Of a DNA stretch of 64,000 nucleotides, positions 52,697-62,570 are shown one piece after another. The first letter of the stretch is position 1. The number at the start of each line of letters is the position of its first letter. The position numbers and the translations under genes are program-made. Source of the stretch: JAEXOD01 sp043805435 (lineage in GTDB: Bacteria > Bacteroidota > Ignavibacteria > Ignavibacteriales > Melioribacteraceae). The stretch spans positions 62,001-126,000 of the forward strand of contig JAZDHY010000044.1 in NCBI GenBank assembly GCA_043805435.1, in the 5' to 3' direction. The notes beneath the pieces were generated by a model. That model was given only the letters and a program-made list of their open reading frames with translations, was not told the DNA's origin and did not search any database.

Positions 52697-52892
52697 TGCA
52701 AACGTTATTTATTATAAAAATGCTTAATAATATTTATATGTGACGCAGCTAACATGATTTTTATGATCACAATCACAATTTTACAAAATCAATTGGAATT
52801 GTAGTTGACTTTGAGGAGGGAAATAGATAATATTTGAATAGATAATAAAATAAGTCCCCAATAAAATTTGAATAAATAAAATACATACAACT

Positions 52893-54182
52893 ATGAAAAA
52901 AATAATAGTAATAATATTAAATCTTTTATCCTTTTGTACAGTTTATGGCCAAATTGAAAATTATCGCGAAAGTGATTATTACATTGGAATAGCAGAAGGA
53001 AATACATTAGATGCTGCGCGCAATAATGCAATGTCTAATCTTATCCAAAAAATTCAAGTTTTTGTTTCATCAAACATGGAAAGGACTTTACAAGAAAACA
53101 ATACGGAATTTAGCGACTCTACAAGTATTAAAACAATTTCTAATTCTTTTATTATTTTACATGATGTTGACGAAATAGTTGAAAATATTGGTTTAAATAG
53201 ATTTAAGGTCTTTAAAGTAATAAAAAAACAAATTGTTCGCGAAATATTTAAGCAAAGAATAAAAATAATAAAGGGTTATTTAGACCAAGCAGAACTTGAG
53301 TTATTATCAAATAAAAAAACGATAAATATTGGGATTGTTCTTAAAAATTACTATTGGGCTTATTTATTAAGTTCGGTAACACCCGACACAATGACTTATA
53401 CTTTTAAATATGATATTTCAAAGTCTCCAATTAATACTACATCAATTTCGGCAACAACATTGCAGGCAATAAATTATATAATTGGCAATATTATATATAA
53501 ACCTGTTAAAAAAATTGAAAGTGAAAATATTACTTGGAAATATCAGATTACTTTTTTTAACAAATTAGTAGAAGAATTTAATTATTCCTATTTTGATGGA
53601 ATTGGAGAAATGCTTGGAGACGTTAAAAATGGAGAAACCATATTAGATTTTTATTTTAATAACAATAATATTAAAGATAACAAAGAGTTTAGTGTTACTC
53701 CGGAAATTGCGGCTGAAGATCAGATGGACGACTTATTAAAAACCATTCATAATTTTTATAAAGCTAAAATATTAAGTTTAAGAATTAAATGCGAAATTAT
53801 TAACGATAGTGAATTGATATCTAAAGACGAAAATGTTAGTGAAAATAAACCAACGGAATCAACGGTTGAACCCATAGAAATTGATACAATTAAAGATGAT
53901 GTTACACCTAATGTAATATCTTCCCTTTTAACATGTTCTAATTATTTAGATACATTTTTAATAGAAATGCAAAATATAGAAAAAAAAGGTGCAATTGTTA
54001 CAGGTTATGCAAGAGATTTTGAATCTTTGAATAATCTTTATGCGGTGGTTGTAGATAATAATAATGTTGTTGGTTTAATTAAACATATAAACGGAAAATG
54101 TTTTGATTATTTAAATAACCAAAACAGCACGCTGCAAGATTATGCAGGCAAAAAAATTTTATGGTTTGAAATACTAAGGTAA
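52893..54182 (+). CDS. Exported LPP20-like protein
   Basis: A 429-residue protein with a signal peptide ending CTVYGQ (about residue 20). The region about 26-130 (YYIGIAEGNTLDAARNNAMS NLI) matches the LPP20-type domain common in exported proteins of Bacteroidota, Ignavibacteria and Epsilonproteobacteria. A C-terminal about 80-residue segment (TGYARDFESLNNLYAVVVDN) forms a second beta-rich unit. No lipobox is clear. It is 4 nt upstream of the fn3-SUMF1 lipoprotein gene. Confidence 0.75.
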   Translation: MKKIIVIILNLLSFCTVYGQIENYRESDYYIGIAEGNTLDAARNNAMSNLIQKIQVFVSSNMERTLQENNTEFSDSTSIKTISNSFIILHDVDEIVENIGLNRFKVFKVIKKQIVREIFKQRIKIIKGYLDQAELELLSNKKTINIGIVLKNYYWAYLLSSVTPDTMTYTFKYDISKSPINTTSISATTLQAINYIIGNIIYKPVKKIESENITWKYQITFFNKLVEEFNYSYFDGIGEMLGDVKNGETILDFYFNNNNIKDNKEFSVTPEIAAEDQMDDLLKTIHNFYKAKILSLRIKCEIINDSELISKDENVSENKPTESTVEPIEIDTIKDDVTPNVISSLLTCSNYLDTFLIEMQNIEKKGAIVTGYARDFESLNNLYAVVVDNNNVVGLIKHINGKCFDYLNNQNSTLQDYAGKKILWFEILR

Positions 54183-54186
54183 AAAT

Positions 54187-56622
54187 ATGAAAAATAAACT
54201 AATTACTTTATTTACATTTATATTAATAATTGTAAGTTATTCGTGTAAGGATTATGATTTTCAAAATCCTGTTGATCCAAATGTAACTCCTTCAAACCCA
54301 AACAACTTAAATGTTATTTCTTTTACTGAAGAAGAAGTAAAAGTTAGCTGGGTTGATACCGAGCAGCTTCCAATAGGAACAAAAAAGATAATAAAGTATG
54401 AATCAAGCCTAAACGGAGTAAATTTTTCCGTTGCCGCTTTAGACACGGTTGAAGGGAATGAATCGGTGATTAATATTTGGCACCATCCGGATACAACTTA
54501 TACTTATAAGATAGGAATTTCGTATAGTGATAATAAAACAAGTTTTGCACAAACATTTCAAAGGAAGTTAGTTTTAAAACCTACTAACTTAAATGTTGTT
54601 TTTGATACGGATACTTCTGCAATTTTATCTTGGCAGGATAACAGCAGTTTTGAAAGCGAATATTATATTGAAAAAAGTGATAACGGAACAGATTTTACAA
54701 TTGTAAAAACGGTTCCGGCAAATACCGTATCCACCGTTGTTGAAGGTGAATACATTTTAGGAACCGGCTACATTTTTAGAATAAGAGCCAAGTCACCTAT
54801 GAACATTTCAAGTTATGCAAATTCGGTAAGTAAAAGTATTGTTTTTAATAATCCTACAGGTTTACAAATTACTAATTTTATTGAAAGTGAAGCAGTTTTA
54901 ACTTGGAGTGATAACTGTACTTTTGAAACAGGATTTGTGATAGAACAAAGTGAAGAGAGCGGTGCTTTTAGTGAAGTAAAAACCGTTGCCGCAAATTTAA
55001 CAACAACAACTGTTCAAGGTTCGTTTTTAGTTGGCAAGACATATAATTTTAAGATAAAAGCAAAATCAAAGGTTAATTTTTCGGGTTATTCCAATACGGT
55101 TAATTCGGCAATTCAATTTAATGCACCAACTAATTTGCAAATAACAAGTTATGGTGAAACTGCGGTTTTGTTAAGCTGGCAGGATAACAGCAGTTATGAA
55201 ACAGGATACGAAATTGAAAGAAGTGAAAACGGATCGACTTATACTACTGTTAAAACGGTTGGAGCTAATATTAATACTGCGGCTGTTGAAGGGACATATT
55301 TAACAACTAACCAATATTTGTTTAGAGTAAGGGCTAAAACTAATATTAATTACTCTGCATATTCAAATGTAGCAATAGCCTCTAATTTGCCTTTTGCTGC
55401 TCCGTCATCTTTGGTTTTAATTAATTTTACTGAAACTAATGTGGGTTTTACGTGGGTTGATAATTCAAGTTTTGAGACAGGATTTGAAATTGAAAGAAAT
55501 GAAAATGATGGTGTATACAGCCTAATTAAAACGGTTGGAGAAAATGTAACAAACGTAAATATTTCCGAAATACATACCGCCGGAGTAAATTACAAATATA
55601 GAGTTAGGGCAAAATCTAATTTTAATTATTCGCAATACTCAAATATTGCAACCGGCAATTTACAGTTTAATGCTCCTTCAAATTTTAAAGTCACAACATT
55701 TACAGATGTTTTGGCAAGTTTTCAATGGACAGATAATTCGGAAATTGAAACCGGTTTTGAGATATACAAAAGTGATGACGGCACAACTTATGCATTGTAT
55801 AAAACAGTTGACGCAAATGTAACAAGTGTTGATATAACCGGTTCATATCCATACGGAAAAGTTTTTTATTTTAAGATAAGAGCAAAAAGCCAATATAATT
55901 ATTCGGTTTTTACTACTCCAATTACAGCGGGATACGTATTCCCTGAATTTGTATTTGTTGATGGCGGGACTTTTCAGATGGGGGATAATTTTAATGAAGG
56001 TATAACCGATGAAAAGCCGGTACATGGTGTAACTGTTACAGGTTTTTATATGTGTAAAACAGAAGTTACGTTTGAACAGTATGATTATTTTTGCGACCAA
56101 ACCGGCAGAACCAAACCGGTTGACCCCGGATGGGGAAGAGCAAAAAGGCCGGTTATTAATGTAAGCTGGGATGATGCTAAAGCTTATTGCGATTGGTTAA
56201 GTACTAAAACAGGCAAAACTGTTAAGCTTCCAACAGAGGCCGAATGGGAATATGCAGCACGCAGCAAAGGAACGGTAGTTAGATATTCCGGCACCGATGA
56301 AACTACTTTGCTTGGAAATTTTGCATGGTATAGTGTTAATGCCGGAAGTAAAACACGTGAAGTACAAACTAAAACAGGTAATTCTATAGGTCTGTTTGAT
56401 ATGTCGGGAAACGTTAGAGAGTGGTGTAACGATTATTATGCAGAAGATTATTATAGTTATAGTTCAGGGACTAATCCACAAGGTCCCACAAGCGGAGTTA
56501 ATAGAGTAAGCAGGGGTGGTGCGTATAATTTAGAGGCTTATAATAACCGTGCTTCGGCAAGGTTTAGTGATATACAATCCGATAAATTTTTAAATTTAGG
56601 ATTTAGATGCGTTTATAGATAA
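54187..56622 (+). CDS. fn3-repeat lipoprotein with C-terminal SUMF1/FGE domain
   Basis: 811 residues. Signal peptide with lipobox Cys20 (VSYSC), followed by the motif KDYDFQNPVDP shared with two later genes. Six fibronectin-type III units: a divergent first (about 35-130) and five regular ones at about 133, 222, 313, 405 and 495, with repeated W-x-DNSSFE and RxRAKS motifs. Residues about 588-811 form a formylglycine-generating-enzyme-like domain: VFVDGGTFQMGDN, VTFEQYDYFCDQTGR, LPTEAEWEYAAR and SRGGAY. FGE-like domains in such proteins often lack the catalytic Cys pair and act as binding modules. Likely a surface lipoprotein. Confidence 0.87.
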   Translation: MKNKLITLFTFILIIVSYSCKDYDFQNPVDPNVTPSNPNNLNVISFTEEEVKVSWVDTEQLPIGTKKIIKYESSLNGVNFSVAALDTVEGNESVINIWHHPDTTYTYKIGISYSDNKTSFAQTFQRKLVLKPTNLNVVFDTDTSAILSWQDNSSFESEYYIEKSDNGTDFTIVKTVPANTVSTVVEGEYILGTGYIFRIRAKSPMNISSYANSVSKSIVFNNPTGLQITNFIESEAVLTWSDNCTFETGFVIEQSEESGAFSEVKTVAANLTTTTVQGSFLVGKTYNFKIKAKSKVNFSGYSNTVNSAIQFNAPTNLQITSYGETAVLLSWQDNSSYETGYEIERSENGSTYTTVKTVGANINTAAVEGTYLTTNQYLFRVRAKTNINYSAYSNVAIASNLPFAAPSSLVLINFTETNVGFTWVDNSSFETGFEIERNENDGVYSLIKTVGENVTNVNISEIHTAGVNYKYRVRAKSNFNYSQYSNIATGNLQFNAPSNFKVTTFTDVLASFQWTDNSEIETGFEIYKSDDGTTYALYKTVDANVTSVDITGSYPYGKVFYFKIRAKSQYNYSVFTTPITAGYVFPEFVFVDGGTFQMGDNFNEGITDEKPVHGVTVTGFYMCKTEVTFEQYDYFCDQTGRTKPVDPGWGRAKRPVINVSWDDAKAYCDWLSTKTGKTVKLPTEAEWEYAARSKGTVVRYSGTDETTLLGNFAWYSVNAGSKTREVQTKTGNSIGLFDMSGNVREWCNDYYAEDYYSYSSGTNPQGPTSGVNRVSRGGAYNLEAYNNRASARFSDIQSDKFLNLGFRCVYR

Positions 56623-56624
56623 AA

Positions 56625-56694
56625 TGAATTGTGAATTATGAATTATGAATTATGAATTATGAATTATGAATTATGAATTATGAATTATGAATTA
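56625..56694. repeat. Heptanucleotide tandem repeat (TGAATTA), ten units
   Basis: Ten units of 7 nt beginning 2 nt after the preceding stop codon: one variant TGAATTG (56625-56631), then nine perfect TGAATTA (56632-56694). A shorter array lies after the next lipoprotein gene. Confidence 0.92.
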
Positions 56695-56715
56695 AATTTA
56701 TTATATAAATGTTTA

Positions 56716-56912
56716 GAGGCTGTCTTAAAAGTCAAGATATTGCATATAGGAACTCACCCCCTGACCCCCTCTCTTAAAAATAGAGGGGGAATGTAAAGCA
56801 TAATTGTCTTGCTATATATTAGTATTCTAAATACACAAATATTTATGCTGGGGATGTAAAAATTAATAAATATTGGTTTAAAGCCCAGATTTACCACTTT
56901 TGAGACAGCCTC
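56716..56912. mobile_element. MITE-like element or IS remnant (197 bp)
   Basis: Flanked by 17-bp inverted repeats GAGGCTGTCTTAAAAGT (56716-56732) and its complement (56896-56912), which match at 16 of 17 positions. The interior has no coding sequence but has a hairpin CCCCCTCT/AGAGGGGG (56765-56772, 56782-56789). Inverted repeats of the GAGGCTGTCTCAAAAG type are known from Bacteroidota insertion sequences. No clear target-site duplication was seen. Confidence 0.65.
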
Positions 56913-56949
56913 GACATGATTGTAGGATCAAATGATAAAATAAGTAAAA

Positions 56950-56971
56950 ACCCAGAATGGGTGACATAATT
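56950..56971 (-). repeat. REP-like palindrome upstream of PEGA gene 1
   Basis: ACCCA-gaa-TGGGT at 56950-56962, followed by GACATAATTG. Read on the minus strand it is AATTATGTCACCC plus palindrome, sharing those 13 nt with the element at 2449-2469. Confidence 0.6.
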
Positions 56972-56996
56972 GTTGTGAAATTATTGTGGGAATGAT

Positions 56997-58940
56997 ATGA
57001 AAAAAATAAGTTTTTTAATAGTTTTAATTTTGTTTGTTGGCCAGTTGGTGCTTAATGCTCAACAATTAAATAAACGTATGAAAGTTGAAACGTTACAAGA
57101 GTCTTCTAAAATTAATCCCGAATCGGATAAAGCATATCTTTTAATCCATTCGGAGGTTCCCAATTTACGATTTGATTCCAATAGAAGAATTGATAAAGTG
57201 AATCAAATAAATTCAGGCGAATGGGAAGTATGGCTTCCTGCCGGTACACACATTTTAAAAATTTATACCGACGGTTATATGGGGCTTGAATTACCCGCAA
57301 CAAATTTTGGAAGAAAAAAAAGCTACGAGATGCTGATAAAAGCCGTTGGATTTGGAAGCAGTATTAATGCCGATGAAAATCTAATTGAGGTAGTATTTCA
57401 ATGTAATGAAGATAGCGTTTATTCTTCGTATGGGGATTTTGCACCAACTCTTTCTGTCTCAAACATTATTTCGTATAAACTGCCGCAAGGAATTTATACT
57501 TTTACTTTTCAAAAAAAAGGATTTGATGACCTAAAAAAAGAGATTGATGTTAAGGAATCGCAAAGTGTACCTTTAGAATTTATACAAGGTTTTTCTTCAC
57601 AAGCAAATTTTTCAATGCCGGGTATTATAGTAATTACTTCTAATCCAAGTGGTGCGGAAATAATTATAAACGGACAAAAAATTGCAAACACTCCTTATCA
57701 AGGCGATTTAGCAGCCGGTACACATCAAGTAGAAATTAGAAAAACATTATATTATCCTGAAATTGTAAATATCACGGTTGAACAAGGTAAAACACAATCT
57801 ATTACGCAAGAATTAAGGGGACGGTTTGGATATTTGACAGTAAAAAGTACTGTCCCCAATTCATCAGTTTATTTGGATGATAAACCTATTGGAAATAGTC
57901 CCATAAATAGAATGGAAATTGAAAGTGCCCCGCACAAATTACGTGTTGACGCCGACCTTTATTATACTTATACCGAAGAATTTACAATAAATGACGGTGA
58001 TGAGAAATCAGTTTCGGCACATCTTAAACCAAATTTTGGTTATTTGGTTGTAACTTCTTTACCCGAGGATAGCGCAATTGTATATTTGGATGGTAAACAA
58101 ATGGGTTATACTCCTTATACAAACGATAAACTTACATCAGGAAAATATTTATTAAAAGTAACTAAAAATTTATTTAATGAAGTTGAAGAACAAATAATTA
58201 TTCAAGATGAAAAGAAATTTGAAAAAAATGTTGTGTTAAATAAAAACTTTGGCGAACTTTTAATAATTGCAAAAAATGCAAAAATTTATATTAATGATAA
58301 TTATATTGGAATGAATGAAAATTTTTCAAAATTAACGCCGGGAAGATATAAAATAAAATCTGAAATTGATGAAAAGTATTATTCCAAAGAAGAAGAAATT
58401 TATATTACTCGTGGTGAAAAAAAAGAAATAGATATTACTCCGGTACCTAAAATGGGAAGTGTGTCTGTTTTTGTTGAACCAAAAGAAGCTTATGATGCAA
58501 TAATATTTGTGGATAGCGAATTAAAAGGAAATGCTCCTTTAGTACTGCCATTAATTATTGGCGAACATACATTTATTGCAAAAAAAGACGGATATTTGGA
58601 TAATGCCAATATTGTAACAATTATAGAAAACGATGTGACATCATTAAAAATTGAAATGCTTACTTATGAGGGTTCCAGATTACAAATAGCAGATAAATGG
58701 GGTCAGGCTAAATGGATTAGTTTTGGTGCAACAGCATTAGCCGGAATGATCTCCGGTTATTGTTATTTGGCAGCAGAAAGCAACTATACTAAATACAAAG
58801 ATGCTAATAATTCAAGCAGCGCAAAAGATTACAGAGAAAAAGTAGATACTTACAACTCAATAAAAAATACAGCCATGTATGTGGCAACTGCTGCCCTTAC
58901 TTCTGCAATTTTTACTTGGATTATTCAATCAACTTTTTAA
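56997..58940 (+). CDS. Multi-PEGA exported protein 1
   Basis: 647 residues. A signal peptide ends VLNAQ (about 22); an N-terminal domain (about 30-205) contains LRFDSNRRIDKVNQINSGEW; PEGA repeats follow at about 205-275 (ITSNPSGAEIIINGQKIANT), 278-345, 347-415, 418-480 and 482-560. Two hydrophobic helices lie at the C-terminus (about 575-595 and 625-645). PEGA units are beta-rich extracytoplasmic modules. An intact start with GGGA just upstream. The gene is paralogous and identical in length to 60592-62535. Confidence 0.85.
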   Translation: MKKISFLIVLILFVGQLVLNAQQLNKRMKVETLQESSKINPESDKAYLLIHSEVPNLRFDSNRRIDKVNQINSGEWEVWLPAGTHILKIYTDGYMGLELPATNFGRKKSYEMLIKAVGFGSSINADENLIEVVFQCNEDSVYSSYGDFAPTLSVSNIISYKLPQGIYTFTFQKKGFDDLKKEIDVKESQSVPLEFIQGFSSQANFSMPGIIVITSNPSGAEIIINGQKIANTPYQGDLAAGTHQVEIRKTLYYPEIVNITVEQGKTQSITQELRGRFGYLTVKSTVPNSSVYLDDKPIGNSPINRMEIESAPHKLRVDADLYYTYTEEFTINDGDEKSVSAHLKPNFGYLVVTSLPEDSAIVYLDGKQMGYTPYTNDKLTSGKYLLKVTKNLFNEVEEQIIIQDEKKFEKNVVLNKNFGELLIIAKNAKIYINDNYIGMNENFSKLTPGRYKIKSEIDEKYYSKEEEIYITRGEKKEIDITPVPKMGSVSVFVEPKEAYDAIIFVDSELKGNAPLVLPLIIGEHTFIAKKDGYLDNANIVTIIENDVTSLKIEMLTYEGSRLQIADKWGQAKWISFGATALAGMISGYCYLAAESNYTKYKDANNSSSAKDYREKVDTYNSIKNTAMYVATAALTSAIFTWIIQSTF

Positions 58941-59085
58941 ATTGTTTTAAATAAAATTATAAAAAAGTATTGATAATATATTTGATATTGTTTAAATTTA
59001 ATATTTGATAGAGATATGTTATATATAATTTTATAATCAAATATCCACTTCATATTTTTTGGCAAAATACGAAGGGTGAAATTAC

Positions 59086-59090
59086 GAGGT
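59086..59090 (+). promoter_or_regulatory. Ribosome binding site deciding a TTG start
   Basis: GAGGT at 59086-59090 sits 5 nt before TTG 59096. No ATG in the frame would preserve the lipoprotein signal peptide. Confidence 0.7.
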
Positions 59091-59095
59091 AAAAT

Positions 59096-60364
59096 TTGAG
59101 AAAAAAAATACTTTTTTTAATTTCCTTTATATCTGTTTTCGTCCTTTCTACATGTAAAGATTACGATTTCCAAAATCCTATTGATCCTGATGCGGAATTT
59201 ATAGCGCCGAGCAATTTAAATATTACGGAATTTACGGAAACATCCGCAAAATTAGAATGGATGGACAACAGCACCTTTGAACTAGGTTTTGAAATTGAAA
59301 AAAGTGAAGACGGTACAACATATGTTACTGTTAATACAGTTGATGCTAATATTAAAACTGCTGTTATAGATGGAACTTATTTAACAACAAAACAATATTA
59401 TTTTAGGGTAAGGGCAAAATCAAATTATTATTATTCAAAATATTCAAATATTGTATCCCAATCCCTCCAGTTTAATGCACCTGCAAATCTGTTAGTAACA
59501 AGTTTTACAAAAACAATGGTTATTTTAACATGGACCGATAATAGTACTTTCGAGACAGGTTTTGAGATTGAAAAGAGTGAAGACGGGTCAACATATACTA
59601 TTGTTAAAACTGTTGGTGCTAATATTAAAACTGCGACAATAGAAGGAAGTTATATAACTACAAAACAATATTCATTTAGAGTAAGGGCAAAATCTAATTT
59701 TAACTATTCTTCTTATTCTAGTGTCGAATATATTCCGTTTGCTTGTGGGACTGCTACTTTGGTTTATGCTGGGAGAACTTATAATACAGTATATATTGAA
59801 GGTCAATGCTGGTTAAAAGAAAACCTTGATGTAGGCTCAAAAATTATTGGTAGTTTGGATCAAACTAATAATAATATAATCGAAAAGTACTGTTATAACG
59901 ATGATACGACTAATTGTAATACTTATGGAGGACTATACCGATGGGCCGAAGTAGTGCAATACAAAAATGGAGCATCAAATACAATATCCCCTTCTCCTGC
60001 ATTTACAGGAAATTTGCAAGGAATTTGCCCAACGGGTTGGCATATACCAACATTAACAGAATTTGAAACTTTAAAAGCAGCAGTAAACAATGACGGCAAT
60101 AAACTAAAAAGAGAAGATCAAGGAACAGGTTCAGGCGTAGGGACAAACACAAGTGGTTTTTCTGCGTTGCTTGCTGGTGCTCACGACACCAATGTTGACT
60201 TCCACAATTTAGGTTATGACGCTGTCTTTTGGAGTTGTACGGAGTACGATGCGGCAGGTGCCTATGGCCTAAACTTACTACTCTTTTATGATTATAATAT
60301 CGAATTGTATGCTAGCCCTAAGAAGTATGGTTTTAGTGTTAGGTGCTTGAAGGATGATTATTGA
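59096..60364 (+). CDS. fn3-FISUMP lipoprotein 1
   Basis: 422 residues, TTG start. Lipobox Cys20 (VLSTC) is followed by KDYDFQNPIDP. Two fn3 units (about 36-120 and 124-210) have W-x-DNSTFE and RVRAKS. The C-terminal half (about 215-420) is a FISUMP domain (TIGR02145): TYNTVYIEGQCWLKENLDVG, YGGLYRWAEVVQY, GICPTGWHIPTLTEFE, FSALLAG and GFSVRCLKD. FISUMP is abundant in exported proteins of the FCB group; its ligand is unknown. Likely surface exposed. Confidence 0.9.
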   Translation: MRKKILFLISFISVFVLSTCKDYDFQNPIDPDAEFIAPSNLNITEFTETSAKLEWMDNSTFELGFEIEKSEDGTTYVTVNTVDANIKTAVIDGTYLTTKQYYFRVRAKSNYYYSKYSNIVSQSLQFNAPANLLVTSFTKTMVILTWTDNSTFETGFEIEKSEDGSTYTIVKTVGANIKTATIEGSYITTKQYSFRVRAKSNFNYSSYSSVEYIPFACGTATLVYAGRTYNTVYIEGQCWLKENLDVGSKIIGSLDQTNNNIIEKYCYNDDTTNCNTYGGLYRWAEVVQYKNGASNTISPSPAFTGNLQGICPTGWHIPTLTEFETLKAAVNNDGNKLKREDQGTGSGVGTNTSGFSALLAGAHDTNVDFHNLGYDAVFWSCTEYDAAGAYGLNLLLFYDYNIELYASPKKYGFSVRCLKDDY

Positions 60365-60374
60365 AAGATAATTA

Positions 60375-60402
60375 TGAATTATAAATTATGAATTATGAAT
60401 TA
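60375..60402. repeat. Heptanucleotide tandem repeat, four units
   Basis: TGAATTA, TAAATTA, TGAATTA, TGAATTA at 60375-60402, the same unit as the array at 56625-56694 and also placed just after a lipoprotein gene. Confidence 0.85.
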
Positions 60403-60557
60403 AAGATTGTCTGAACTGTGATTTATATGATTAGGGTGATTAATATGATTAATAGAAGTTTTGCCCGTCTATTGCCGGGTAGTCTACGACTAAATTGTGA
60501 ACTAAATACTTAGTGCCGGAAAAAACTGTAAATTATAAAAGATTTTTATTAACATTA

Positions 60558-60571
60558 ACCCCCAAACGGGT
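60558..60571. repeat. Possible REP-like palindrome upstream of PEGA gene 2
   Basis: ACCC/GGGT (60558-60561 and 60568-60571) with a 6-nt loop, followed by GATATTTTTG. It lies 20 nt before the PEGA gene start, like the element at 56950. The match is weaker. Confidence 0.4.
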
Positions 60572-60591
60572 GATATTTTTGTAGGAATAAT

Positions 60592-62535
60592 ATGAAACAA
60601 TTAAATTTATTAATATTGTTATTTGTAATTGCAGGTAATATGATAATTACCGGGCAGCAATTAAACCGCGAAATGAAATTAGAAAATTTGCAGGAAAGTT
60701 CTAAAATTAATCCCGAATCGGAGAAGTCGTATATCTTGGTAAAATCGGAAGTGCCAAAATTACGATTTGATTCCAACCGGAGGATAGATAAAGTAAACCA
60801 GATAAACAGCGGGGAGTGGGAAGTTTGGCTTCCGGCGGGTACACACATATTAAAAATTTATGCGGATGGTTTTGTTGGAATTGAAATACCAGCTACAAAT
60901 TATGGACGCAAAAAATGTTATGAAATGACTATAAAAGCTGTAGGTTTTGCCGGAAATTATAATGCCGATGAAAACTTAGTGGAGACAGTATTTGAATGCA
61001 GCGAGGATAGTATTTATTCTTCGTATGGTGATTTTGCACCGACACTTACAGTAAGCAATATAATTGCATATAAATTACCTGAGGGGAAATATAATTTTAC
61101 TTTTAGTAAAAAAGGTTTTGAAGATATAAAAAAAGAAATTGAAGTTAAAGAAGCACAAACTATTAGTTTAACTTTTGTAAAGGGTTCTTCATCTCAACTT
61201 AAATTCACTTTGCCGGGAATTATTGCAGTTACTTCAAATCCAGCCGGTGCAGAGATAATAATAAACGGACAAAAAATAGGCAATACTCCTTTTCAGGGCG
61301 ATTTTGCACCGGGCAAACATAAAGTTGAATTACGAAAACCATTATATTATACTGAAATAATAGATATAACAGTAGAGCAGGGGAAAATACAAACAATTTA
61401 TAAAGAATTAAAATCAAAGTTTGGATATTTAACCGTTAGCAGCAGCATTCCAAAGTCCACAATATTGTTGGATGATAAACCAATAGGTGAAGCTCCAATT
61501 GATAAAAAAGTTGTTGAAAGCGGTAAACATAAAATTAAAATTGATGCAGATTTTTATAATTCATTTATTGAAGAGTTTGAATTGACAGATGGAGAAGAAA
61601 AATCAATAAAAGCATTACTAAAACCAAATTTTGGTTCATTATATATTAAATCTTTGCCTGAAGACAGCGCAATTGTTTATTTAGACGATAAACAAGTTGG
61701 GGTAACCCCTTATAAAAACGAAAAGCTTTTATCGGGCAAATATATGCTAAAAGTAACAAAAAAATTATTTAATGTTGTTGAAGAACAAATTATTATTGAA
61801 AACGAAAAAAAACTTGAAAAAAGCATTGTGTTAAACAGAAATTTTGGCGAAGTAGTTATAACTGCAAAAGATGCCAAAATATATTTGGATGGTAAATATG
61901 TAGGTAAAAATATTTACGTTGGTAAATTAACAGCAGGTAAATACAAAATTAAAACCGAAAGTGACGAAAGATATTATACAAAAGAAGAGGAAATTTTTGT
62001 TTCAAGAGGCGAGAAAAAAGAGATCGATTTAACACCCGAACCTAAAATGGGGAGTGTATCGGTTTATGTGGAACCAAATGAAGTGAGTGATGCTATAATT
62101 TATTTTGATGACCAGCTAAAAGGTCCGGCACCACTTTTATTTCCGGCTATGGTAGGGGAACATTTATTAGTTGCAAAAAAGGAAGGTTATTTAGATGATA
62201 AAAATTTTGTAAAAGTAATGGAAAACGAAACCGCCTTGTTACGAATTGAAATGAAAACATTTGAGGGTTCGCGCCAGCATACAGCCTCAAAGTGGGGTAC
62301 GGTAAAATGGATAAGTTTAGGCGCAACAGCTTTGGCGGGAGGAGCTGCCGGATATTTTTATTTAGCTGCGGAAAGCAATTATACTAAATACAAAGAGGCC
62401 ACAACACAAAGCAGCGTAAAGGACTATAGAGATAAAGTTAACAGCAATAATTCGCTAAAAAATACTGCCATATACGTTGCAACAGCTACTCTTTCGGCTG
62501 CGGTTATCAGCTGGCTAATTCAAATGATTTATTAA
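60592..62535 (+). CDS. Multi-PEGA exported protein 2
   Basis: 647 residues, the same length and domain order as the 56997 gene: signal peptide ending ITGQQ, N-terminal domain with LRFDSNRRIDKVNQINSGEW (identical 20 residues in both), five PEGA units (for example VTSNPAGAEIIINGQKIGNT) and two C-terminal hydrophobic helices. GTAGGAATAAT before ATG 60592 is a good ribosome binding site. Sequence divergence is mainly in the middle PEGA units. A clear duplication. Confidence 0.85.
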   Translation: MKQLNLLILLFVIAGNMIITGQQLNREMKLENLQESSKINPESEKSYILVKSEVPKLRFDSNRRIDKVNQINSGEWEVWLPAGTHILKIYADGFVGIEIPATNYGRKKCYEMTIKAVGFAGNYNADENLVETVFECSEDSIYSSYGDFAPTLTVSNIIAYKLPEGKYNFTFSKKGFEDIKKEIEVKEAQTISLTFVKGSSSQLKFTLPGIIAVTSNPAGAEIIINGQKIGNTPFQGDFAPGKHKVELRKPLYYTEIIDITVEQGKIQTIYKELKSKFGYLTVSSSIPKSTILLDDKPIGEAPIDKKVVESGKHKIKIDADFYNSFIEEFELTDGEEKSIKALLKPNFGSLYIKSLPEDSAIVYLDDKQVGVTPYKNEKLLSGKYMLKVTKKLFNVVEEQIIIENEKKLEKSIVLNRNFGEVVITAKDAKIYLDGKYVGKNIYVGKLTAGKYKIKTESDERYYTKEEEIFVSRGEKKEIDLTPEPKMGSVSVYVEPNEVSDAIIYFDDQLKGPAPLLFPAMVGEHLLVAKKEGYLDDKNFVKVMENETALLRIEMKTFEGSRQHTASKWGTVKWISLGATALAGGAAGYFYLAAESNYTKYKEATTQSSVKDYRDKVNSNNSLKNTAIYVATATLSAAVISWLIQMIY

Positions 62536-62570
62536 CATTAGTGTTATAATATAAATTTTAGGTATAAAAT

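Noticed and set aside
56625..56694. CRISPR or iteron origin
   Set aside because: A perfect 7-nt tandem array without spacers, next to lipoprotein genes and no replication gene.
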